Positions 8,850 through 15,202 of a DNA stretch of 16,614 bases are shown in pieces. The notes beneath the pieces were generated by a model, which was not told the DNA's origin, ran no database searches, and worked only from the letters and a program-made list of their open reading frames with translations. The DNA comes from Gammaproteobacteria bacterium (lineage in GTDB: Bacteria > Pseudomonadota > Gammaproteobacteria > Steroidobacterales > Steroidobacteraceae). Within the stretch, counting starts at the first letter, position 1. The number at the start of each line of letters is the position of its first letter. Location of the stretch: NCBI GenBank assembly GCA_020846815.1, contig JADLDF010000026.1, forward strand, positions 1 to 16,614, read 5' to 3'. A program made the position numbers and the translations under genes.

Positions 8850-10421
8850 TCAGGGGACGGCGGGGCTCGTCGCGCCGGTGGCCCGACGCGCGGATTCGTA
8901 GCGATCACGGGCGCGGCGCAGCGCGGCGTTGGCCTCGCCATCGCTCCCGGCGTCGGCGGATCGCAGCCGCGATTCGACCAGCGCGTCGTAGTACGCGGCA
9001 CGGGCCGCCTCGAGTTCGACGCGCAATGGGTCGCTGGCCGCCAGGGAAACCGGGCGCGCCGCCGCCGCGGCCGGACCGGCGGACAGCGACGCCGCATCGG
9101 CAGGCGCGGCGGCGTCGATGGAGCGCCTGGCGATCAGGCCGGCAGCAGCCGTCAGCGCCGTCTTGGCGATGAACTCGCGCTGGCTGTCGACGATCGCCGC
9201 GAGGCGCTGCAGCGCCTTGCGTTCGGAGGCCGTCTCGGTGACGCCGACCTCGATGGTGACCGGCATCAGGGGAATGGGATCGGGGTCGAGCGCGGCATAT
9301 TCGGCACGCCGGGCCTCGAGCTCCGCCTGCAGCGTCAGGCCCTGCGTCTGTGTGCGCACGATCTCTTCACGCAGCGAGCGCGCCAGCGCCGCCGGTGCGC
9401 CGCGGCGACGCTTCTCGAGCGCGGCACGCACCGATTCGTTGCGGGCGATGGCACGCTGCAGCGCGTCGATCTGTGCGGCATTCTCCTGATGCACCGCAGT
9501 CCGCTGGTCGAAGTGACGCCGCGCCTCGTCCGACGGCGGCGGCACGCTCAGCCACGGCGGATCGCTGCCTTGGCCGCCCGTGCCGCGCGAGCCCGCAGCG
9601 AGGCGTCCGAGGTCGACCCAGGCGGCGGACAGCAGCTCCGGCTCGCGGCCGCGGCCCGGCGCGCGTACCTCGAGGGTGTAGTAGACGCTGCGTTCGGCGC
9701 CCTTGCGATCGGTCGACAGCAGTCGCTCGACGCGATGACCGGCATCGCGCAGCCGCCACGCAGTGCCGTCGGCCGAGAACTCGAACCGCGCCTCGTATAC
9801 GGCATGGGCCTCGGTGGCGCAGATGTTCGCGCGGCGCAGCGGGTTCTCGGCCGAATCGTCGCTGCGGTCGCTTCGCCAGCGCTCGATCGGCGCCGAGGCC
9901 ACGTCGGGCGCCACGGTGCGCGGCAGGTAGTTCGCGCGGCAGTCGGTGCCGTCGGGCGCGAAGCGGCCTGCGACCACGGTGAGACAGCCGAGGTTGCCAT
10001 CGAGGCGGATCGCAGGCACCGGCACGACGTCCGCGACATACAGGCTCGACTGCGCCGCGACGGCATAGCGCGTATCCTGCCGCTCGCCGCGCGCCTTCAA
10101 ACGCGCGGCTGCGGCGCCGATCGCCTGTTCCATGAAAATCCCCGCGAGCTTGCCGGCGACGATCCCGAGCAAGGCGAGCGAACGCTGTTCGCCACCACCC
10201 TCGCCCTCCGGGCGGTACCAGGGCTCGTCGGCGACCACGCAGCGCTCGTTGACGTAGGCACGCAGCTGCAGCTCTGGCGGTGCCGCAGCAGAGGTTGCGC
10301 CAGCGGTCATGGCCGAGGTCGTGACCAGCGCCAGGACGGTGCTCGCGGCACCCAGGGACAGGGCCTTGGCGCGGCCGGGCGCACCGCTGGCCAGGCGGAC
10401 GCGGAGATCTCGACAACTCAA
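8850..10421 (-). CDS. Large exported coiled-coil protein of unknown family, TTG start
   Basis: This 523-residue protein has no family I recognise. I place the start at TTG 10421: GGAGG lies 6 bases upstream, TTG overlaps the previous gene's stop as TTGA, and it gives a proper signal peptide (basic n-region, LSLGAASTVLALVTTSAMTA, cleavage near residues 45-47). Longer ATG/GTG forms run back through the upstream gene in another frame and give no signal. After the signal come a Gly/Ala-rich hydrophobic stretch (LLGIVAGKLAGIFMEQAIGAA), a Cys-containing beta-like region (YVNERCVV, GNLGCLTVV, GTDCRANYL, RANICATEA: four Cys, perhaps disulphides), and a coiled coil at about 295-378. The C-terminal part is Ala-rich and helical, with another hydrophobic stretch (KTALTAAAGLIARRS). 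It sits second in the five-gene operon, coupled to the hydrolase gene, and may be a periplasmic scaffold. Confidence 0.88.
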   Translation of the reverse strand: MSCRDLRVRLASGAPGRAKALSLGAASTVLALVTTSAMTAGATSAAAPPELQLRAYVNERCVVADEPWYRPEGEGGGEQRSLALLGIVAGKLAGIFMEQAIGAAAARLKARGERQDTRYAVAAQSSLYVADVVPVPAIRLDGNLGCLTVVAGRFAPDGTDCRANYLPRTVAPDVASAPIERWRSDRSDDSAENPLRRANICATEAHAVYEARFEFSADGTAWRLRDAGHRVERLLSTDRKGAERSVYYTLEVRAPGRGREPELLSAAWVDLGRLAAGSRGTGGQGSDPPWLSVPPPSDEARRHFDQRTAVHQENAAQIDALQRAIARNESVRAALEKRRRGAPAALARSLREEIVRTQTQGLTLQAELEARRAEYAALDPDPIPLMPVTIEVGVTETASERKALQRLAAIVDSQREFIAKTALTAAAGLIARRSIDAAAPADAASLSAGPAAAAARPVSLAASDPLRVELEAARAAYYDALVESRLRSADAGSDGEANAALRRARDRYESARRATGATSPAVP

Positions 10422-12259
10422 GGTGCACCTCCATTCTTCAGCAGGTCGTCGAGGCGCTTCAGGATACGCTGCCACTCCTCGCGCTGCTCGGGCTCGCGGA
10501 TGGCCGTCAGCCGCTTGCGCACCAGGCGTGACGCCACGTTGCCGAACCGCTTGAACAGCACGCCCGCGACCAGCACCTCCTGGCCGCCGCAGTCGCCGAC
10601 GTTGTAGCGGAACGCGCGGACGGCCTTGGTCTCGCGCAGCGGCTCCATGCCACAGCGTCGCGGCGGTGGGTCGCCGCGCCACAGCAGGCGGAACAGGTCG
10701 TACATCGCGCCCGTATCATCCGCGAAATAGGAGTGGCCGAGCATGTCCGCCTCGACCGCCGACATGTCGATGCTGTCGAGACCGTCGAGCGTCACGAGCC
10801 GATCGCCGGCGAGGCCGGCGCGTGGCGCGCCGTGCAGCAGCTCCGAGGTCAGCAGCGCACGGTCGCTGTTCGAGGCGTACAGCGTCAGCCGCTCGCCGGC
10901 ACCCGACAGGCTTTGCACCGCATCGACGAACAGGTCGCGGTCGACATCCGGCGCCGTGAACACGATCTGGCCGAGCGGCGAGCCCGGATTCGCCGGTGTG
11001 CGCCTGGCGAGATACAGCGACAGCGCGTCGAGCAGCGCACGATTGCCCATGCTGTGCGCGATCAGATGCACGCGGGACGACCCGGCCTCGGCGACGACGA
11101 CCTGCAGGAACTCTGCCAGTCGCCGGCCGCTGATGCCCACCGCGGCCTCATCGACGGTATACCCGGTGGTGGTCTCGGCCGAGGGCCAGCTGTAGAGCAG
11201 GGGCGTCCCATCGAAGTCGAGGTCGTAGACCAGCTGGGCGACTCGCCGGCTCGCGTCCTCGAACGAGTTGTTGTAGCCGTGGACGAACAGCAGCAGCTCA
11301 CGGCTCGGTGCACGACCCATGTGCATCTTCAACGATTCGAGGAAGCGGTCGCGGGGCAGGGGCTGCACCGACTGCAGCAGCACGAAGCGACGCTTCGCCT
11401 CGTCCGAGCGCATGTCGAGGGTCAGCAGTGTCCAGCGCGACGGCGTCTCGAGTTCGCCTTCCCTGTGCGTCTCCGGAACCGTCACGTCGGCATAGCCGAA
11501 CTGCAGGTCACCGCGTTCGGTACCGAAGAATCGTGCCGGATCAGGCCTGCCGGTCGGTGCGCGGTTGGTCCCATAGAACACGCGAACCGAGGCAAATCCA
11601 TTGCGCTGGGTATAGCGACGTGCACGCGAGGCGGGGTCCAGGTCGGTCTCGGGAGCCGCCCGTGTCCGTCGCTCGAGCGACTCGATCTCGGCGACGATGC
11701 GCGCCGCCTCGTCGGCGCGGCCGGCGGCCACATGCAATGCAGCCAGCGACTGCAGCGCCTCACGCACCTTCAGATGGTGCTCGCCGTACGCGCCGCGCAG
11801 CAGTGCGAGCGCATGCTGCCGTGTCGCGATCGCGGCTTCGATCCGCCCGGCGGATTGCTGCGCCGCCGCAAGCGCATCCAGGGTAAGCACGAGATCGGGA
11901 TGGTCGCTGCCGAGTTGCCGCTCGCGCAGTTCCAGCGCGCGCTCGAGCAGTTCCACGGCACGTTGCGGATCACCGCGACCCACATGGACATCGGCCAGGC
12001 CGATGAGCAGGTCGGCCTGCAGCGCGGGGTCCCCGCCACCGGGCTCTGACTCGGATTGCTCGAGTGCCTGCCGGCCCAGCTCGAGCGCCGCTTGGGTATC
12101 CGGGCCGTGCCGCAGGGCCTCGAACCGGGTCGCGGTCTGCAGGGCGCGTCCTGGCACCGGCGTTGCGGCGAATGCACAGGCACAGACGCCGGAGCAGGCC
12201 GCCGCCGCTGCCAGCACCAGCCACGCTCGGTGTCCCATGCGTTGCGGACGATGCCCCAT
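10418..12259 (-). CDS. Exported TPR plus alpha/beta hydrolase (DUF900-type) protein, first gene of operon
   Basis: This 613-residue protein combines a protein-binding and an enzyme module. A signal peptide (WLVLAAAAACSGVC... then AFA, cleavage near residue 31) sends it to the periplasm. About three TPR-like repeats span 78-195 (GDPQRAVELLERALELRERQ; GRIEAAIATRQHALALL; GRADEAARIVAEI). The hydrolase domain begins near SVRVFYGTNRAP, the typical DUF900 opening. It contains the oxyanion motif FVHGYNNSF (His327-Gly328), the nucleophile Ser403 in AHSMGN, a likely acid in TAPDVDRD (Asp438 or Asp440) and a probable catalytic His509 in GHSYF. Substrate, lipid or ester, is unknown. The start could be 12259 or the internal ATG at 12238; neither has a strong Shine-Dalgarno sequence and both keep the signal. 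It is the promoter-proximal gene, and its stop overlaps the next gene's TTG. Confidence 0.92.
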   Translation of the reverse strand: MGHRPQRMGHRAWLVLAAAAACSGVCACAFAATPVPGRALQTATRFEALRHGPDTQAALELGRQALEQSESEPGGGDPALQADLLIGLADVHVGRGDPQRAVELLERALELRERQLGSDHPDLVLTLDALAAAQQSAGRIEAAIATRQHALALLRGAYGEHHLKVREALQSLAALHVAAGRADEAARIVAEIESLERRTRAAPETDLDPASRARRYTQRNGFASVRVFYGTNRAPTGRPDPARFFGTERGDLQFGYADVTVPETHREGELETPSRWTLLTLDMRSDEAKRRFVLLQSVQPLPRDRFLESLKMHMGRAPSRELLLFVHGYNNSFEDASRRVAQLVYDLDFDGTPLLYSWPSAETTTGYTVDEAAVGISGRRLAEFLQVVVAEAGSSRVHLIAHSMGNRALLDALSLYLARRTPANPGSPLGQIVFTAPDVDRDLFVDAVQSLSGAGERLTLYASNSDRALLTSELLHGAPRAGLAGDRLVTLDGLDSIDMSAVEADMLGHSYFADDTGAMYDLFRLLWRGDPPPRRCGMEPLRETKAVRAFRYNVGDCGGQEVLVAGVLFKRFGNVASRLVRKRLTAIREPEQREEWQRILKRLDDLLKNGGAP

Positions 12260-12441
12260 CCGACTCTGCCCTCGGCGCCCGCTGGCCGCTCACCTCGTGC
12301 GACTGCGCGTCTCACGCTCCCGCGTGTTGCCGTTATGTCTGACGACGCGCTGAGATATCGCGCGCGCCGACACAAATAAGCTAACCTACTTTCCGCCGGT
12401 CCACTACCGTGGATGGCGACCCTGCTCGACATATATAACCA
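12260..12441. promoter_or_regulatory. Divergent intergenic region between hydrolase/caspase operon and plus-strand operon
   Basis: These 182 bases separate two head-to-head transcription units, so promoters for both directions should lie here. The half nearer the plus-strand genes is clearly less GC-rich than the coding DNA around it (ACACAAATAAGCTAACCTAC at 12370-12389; CATATATAACC at 12430-12440). TATATA at 12432-12437 is a good plus-strand -10 candidate, but no -35 hexamer matches at 16-18 bases. If it is used, the transcript would start at or just inside the ATG at 12442, that is, be leaderless or nearly so. An imperfect dyad, TCCAC-TACC-GTGGA, sits at 12400-12413. I see no recognisable operator of a known regulator. 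Confidence 0.4.
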
Positions 12442-12720
12442 ATGAGCGCGAAGGGTACTTTCATATTCTTGCTGCTGGTCGACGCCGATCGGGCCGCGAT
12501 GATGCAGGCGATCGACGCCTTCGGCGCGGACCTGAAGCTCGAGGACGTCTTCAAGCGAGCCCGCAGCTCGGCCGCTGCCGCGACCGCGAACGCGCAGATC
12601 CCCTGGGACAACTCCTCGGTGTTCGACGACTTCTACTTCAGGATCCCCTCGGCGGTGCCCGGGGCGGCCCACACTCGCGGCGGTCGCCGCGCTGTCAACA
12701 CCACGTTCGTCTCGCCGTGA
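12442..12720 (+). CDS. Short caspase-fold-like ORF lacking the catalytic core (possible remnant)
   Basis: This 92-residue ORF begins at ATG 12442, one codon after an in-frame TAA, so it cannot be longer at the 5' end. Two pieces resemble non-adjacent parts of bacterial caspase (C14) domains. DADRAAMMQAIDAFGADLK matches the helix just before the usual YYAGHG motif. LEDVFKRARSSAAAATAN plus IPWDNSSVFDDFYF matches the C-terminal end of such domains, which commonly reads VFxxVR...T...Q.PWxxSSLxGDFYF. The roughly 130-150 residues that normally join them, including catalytic His and Cys, are absent. The last 25 residues look unrelated. It overlaps the next gene at GTGA. It may be a decayed, internally deleted caspase gene, or a small protein that still binds something. 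No Shine-Dalgarno sequence is visible. This reading rests on remembered family motifs. Confidence 0.5.
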   Translation: MSAKGTFIFLLLVDADRAAMMQAIDAFGADLKLEDVFKRARSSAAAATANAQIPWDNSSVFDDFYFRIPSAVPGAAHTRGGRRAVNTTFVSP

Positions 12721-13421
12721 GCGGCGCCGGCGACTTCCTCGCGGGCATCGTGCTTCCGGTGTGGGGCGTCGTCGCCGCGCTGCTCGGCACCTGCGGCGTG
12801 CTGATCGGCATGCTGGTGACGGCCTGGAACTCGCGCCGCCAGCTGCACATACAGCTGGAGCAGCAAAGCGTGGAGAACCGCGTCGCGCGCGTTCAGGCGC
12901 TGCGCCGCGAGGTGTACATGGAGGCCGCGGCGGCGATGGCGAGCGCGTTGAGCGCGTTGCTGCAGCTCGCCGACGCTCGCCACGAGTTCCGCGATGCCGC
13001 CGACCGCTTCGCCCGCGACTTCGCCACCATCGGCCGCATCCACGTGGTCGCCTCGGCACGCACGCTCCAGGCGGTGATGCAGTTCACGCGCGAGCTCAGC
13101 AGCGTCCAGGCCGAGCTCAGCGTCGCGCGGATCCCGATCGTCGCGCGCCAGCAGCTGCTGGATTCGGGCTCGCTGGCCGGCGAGGCGCTGGCGCGGGTCG
13201 CCGAGGAGCAGATAGGCGCGCGGCTCGAGTTCGCGAACCACGTCGTGGCTGGAGCGCGTCGCCTCGCCGGCCGGATCCCGAGCGCCCTGGTGGAGATCCG
13301 TCGCGAGCTCGACATCCCGCTGGAGGAAGCGACGTACCGCGAAGCCTTCGAGACCAGCTGGAACGAGACCGAGCTGCGCCTGCGCGGCCTGCTCGAGCGC
13401 GTACGCGAGGAGCGCGCATGA
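12717..13421 (+). CDS. Single-pass membrane protein with helical cytoplasmic domain, unknown function
   Basis: This 234-residue protein belongs to no family I recognise. An N-terminal membrane helix spans about residues 9-36 (IVLPVWGVVAALLGTCGVLI), followed at once by Arg39-Arg40. By the positive-inside rule the rest is cytoplasmic and the helix acts as an uncleaved anchor. Residues 41-234 are almost entirely helical with heptad-like hydrophobics: QLHIQLEQQSVENRVARVQA, a middle bundle (AMASALSALLQLADARHEFR), and a C-terminal amphipathic helix (ETELRLRGLLERVREERA). The start GTG at 12717 overlaps the previous stop (GTGA), and its stop overlaps the MltF-like start (ATGA), so the three are likely translated in series. 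The GTG lacks a clear Shine-Dalgarno sequence. It might sense or transmit a signal across the inner membrane, but that is only topology-based inference. Confidence 0.82.
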   Translation: MSGAGDFLAGIVLPVWGVVAALLGTCGVLIGMLVTAWNSRRQLHIQLEQQSVENRVARVQALRREVYMEAAAAMASALSALLQLADARHEFRDAADRFARDFATIGRIHVVASARTLQAVMQFTRELSSVQAELSVARIPIVARQQLLDSGSLAGEALARVAEEQIGARLEFANHVVAGARRLAGRIPSALVEIRRELDIPLEEATYREAFETSWNETELRLRGLLERVREERA

Positions 13422-14956
13422 CCCGGAGGTCGCGTGCCGCGGCCTGGACGCTGGCCGTGCTCGCGGCCCCCGCGCTGCTCGCAATGGCCCTCGCCCCGGC
13501 AGCGCTCGCCCGGGATGCGCAAGTATCGGCAGTCCCGCCGGTGGACGGCGCCGAGCTGGCGGCCGAAGCGCAGGACTCGTTCGCCCGCGCGCTGGGCCTC
13601 GACCTGGCGAACGACCGCTGGCGTGGCGATCTCGACGGCATGGTCCAACGACGCTACCTGCGCGTGCTCGTGCCCTACAGCAAGACGCTGTACTTCGTGG
13701 ATCTCGGCGGCCGGCAGCGTGGGATCAGCCACGACTTCATGCGCGCGTTCGAGGACGACCTGAACCAGCGCCTGGGCCGGACCGAATTGCGGGTGCACGC
13801 CGTCTTCGTGGTGGTGCCACGCGACCAGCTCATTCCCGCGCTGCTCGATGGCCGTGGCGACGTCGTGGCCGCGAACCTCACGATCACGCCGGCGCGGGCA
13901 CGACAGGTGGCATTCGTCGAGCCGGTCGCACGCGCGGTGCACGAGGTCGTGGTCACGGGCCCGGGAGCGCCGCCGCTGGGCTCGCTCGAGGACCTCGCGG
14001 GGCACGAGGTGTTCGTGAATCCGTCGACCAGCTACCACGAACACTTGCGGGCCCTGAACGACAGATTCCGCAACGCCGGTCGCGCACCCGTGACACTGCG
14101 TGCCGCGCCCGGCCACTTCGAGACCGAGGATGCGCTGGAGATGGCCAATGCGGGCCTCGCGCCCGTCGTCGTCGCGGACGCCTATCTCGCGCGGTTCTGG
14201 GCGCAGGTGTTCCCGGCGATCCGGGTGCGCGAGGACCTGGTGGTGCACGAGGGCGGCGAGATCGCCTTCGCGGTCCGTCCGGGCAGCCCGAAGCTCAAGG
14301 CGGCGCTCGACGACTTCACGCGCCGGCATCGGCAGGGCACGACCTTCGGCAACGTCACGCTGCACAAGTACCTGCGGCAGACGCGCTGGGCACGGCCCGC
14401 CACCGCGCCGCAGGAGCTGCGGCGCTTCGAGTCCCTGGTGGAGCTGTTCAGGCGCTACGGCGAGAAGTACGACATCGACTGGCTGCTGATGGCCGCGCAG
14501 GGTTATCAGGAATCGCAGCTCGACCACTCCAGGCGCAGCGCCGTCGGCGCGATCGGCGTGATGCAGATCATGCCGGCGACCGGCCGCGAGCTCGACGTCG
14601 GCGACATCCGCGAGCTCGAGCCGAACATCCACGGCGGCGTGAAGTACATGCGCCGGATGATCGACCGCTACTTCGCCGACCCGGCGGTCGGCGCGACCGA
14701 CCGGATGCTGTTCTCGTTCGCTGCGTACAACGCCGGGCCGGCGCGGGTGCGCGCGCTGCGCGCCGAAGCGCGCGACGGCGGCCTCGACCCCGACCGCTGG
14801 TTCGACCACGTCGAGCGCGTGGCTGCGCGGCGCATCGGTCGCGAGACGGTGCAGTACGTCAGCAACATCTACAAATACTACGTTGCCTACCAGCTCGTAC
14901 AGGAGCGCGTTGCCGAGGAGTTGCGCCAGGCGCCCGCCGCGGCCCGGGTGCGCTGA
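13418..14956 (+). CDS. mltF: MltF-like membrane-bound lytic murein transglycosylase
   Basis: This 512-residue periplasmic enzyme cleaves the MurNAc-GlcNAc bond of peptidoglycan with anhydro-sugar formation. The start at ATG 13418 is supported by AGGAG 5 bases upstream, the ATGA overlap with the previous stop, and a signal peptide (residues about 8-32, ending PAALA). Residues about 80-320 are a family-3 solute-binding-like domain (YLRVLVPYSKTLYFVDLGGR, PYSKT and GDVVAANLTIT), which in MltF regulates the enzyme allosterically. Residues about 335-490 are a GH23/SLT domain with catalytic Glu365 in QGYQESQLD, then GVMQIMP and AAYNAGP. Length is close to E. coli MltF (518). A different solute-binding-domain transglycosylase subgroup is possible, so the symbol is by architecture only. 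Being coupled to the membrane coiled-coil gene suggests joint control of wall cutting. Confidence 0.92.
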   Translation: MTRRSRAAAWTLAVLAAPALLAMALAPAALARDAQVSAVPPVDGAELAAEAQDSFARALGLDLANDRWRGDLDGMVQRRYLRVLVPYSKTLYFVDLGGRQRGISHDFMRAFEDDLNQRLGRTELRVHAVFVVVPRDQLIPALLDGRGDVVAANLTITPARARQVAFVEPVARAVHEVVVTGPGAPPLGSLEDLAGHEVFVNPSTSYHEHLRALNDRFRNAGRAPVTLRAAPGHFETEDALEMANAGLAPVVVADAYLARFWAQVFPAIRVREDLVVHEGGEIAFAVRPGSPKLKAALDDFTRRHRQGTTFGNVTLHKYLRQTRWARPATAPQELRRFESLVELFRRYGEKYDIDWLLMAAQGYQESQLDHSRRSAVGAIGVMQIMPATGRELDVGDIRELEPNIHGGVKYMRRMIDRYFADPAVGATDRMLFSFAAYNAGPARVRALRAEARDGGLDPDRWFDHVERVAARRIGRETVQYVSNIYKYYVAYQLVQERVAEELRQAPAAARVR

Positions 14957-15157
14957 CGACCTGTCCCTGCCGTTCGAGCGCGAGGAGATCAACGAGTTCT
15001 CATACGAAGGCGGCTTCGTCGGTCTCACCTACGCATTGCCGGTGGAGCGGCTCAACGGCTCGTTCGCACTCCAGGGGTCGATCGCGCAGCTGCGGTGACG
15101 CGGCTGCGCCTGGACCTGCGCTATGCGATCGGCCTGGGACGCGACGAGGCCGAGTGA
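14957..15157 (+). pseudogene. Probable 3' remnant of an outer-membrane beta-barrel gene, frameshifted
   Basis: Directly after the MltF stop, one frame reads DLSLPFEREEINEF, then FSYEGGFVGLTYALPVERLN and GSFALQGSIAQLR before a TGA at 15096. Reading then continues naturally one base back in another frame as TRLRLDLRYAIGLGRDEAE to TGA at 15157. Alternating hydrophobic/polar strands with aromatic ends are typical of barrel proteins. No start codon or ribosome binding site fits, since the frame only opens inside MltF. The simplest reading is the tail of a lost gene carrying a one-base frameshift or small deletion. It is too short to name, and chance coding-like sequence cannot be excluded. Confidence 0.45.
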
Positions 15158-15164
15158 GCCCTGC

Positions 15165-15196
15165 GCGCATCGTCGCCGCGGCGGGCGACGACGCGC
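15165..15196. terminator. Strong GC hairpin between convergent genes, likely bidirectional terminator
   Basis: GCGC-A-TCGTCGCC and GGCGACGA-C-GCGC form a 12-bp stem with one A/C mismatch around a GCGGCG loop. It starts 6 bases past the stop of the minus-strand rhodanese gene and 7 bases past the plus-strand barrel remnant. That is the expected place for a terminator serving both directions. There is no T-run on either side, so intrinsic termination may be weak, or the stem may mainly protect mRNA 3' ends. Confidence 0.45.
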
Positions 15197-15202
15197 ACAC
15201 GT

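Noticed and set aside
8730..10607. 625-codon plus-strand open frame opposite the coiled-coil gene
   Set aside because: No recognisable domain, biased Arg/Gly/Ala content, and it covers the junction of two well-supported minus-strand genes.
12893..15028. 711-codon minus-strand open frame opposite the MltF-like gene
   Set aside because: The plus strand encodes a solute-binding domain and an SLT domain with catalytic Glu; the antisense product is His/Arg-rich with no motif.
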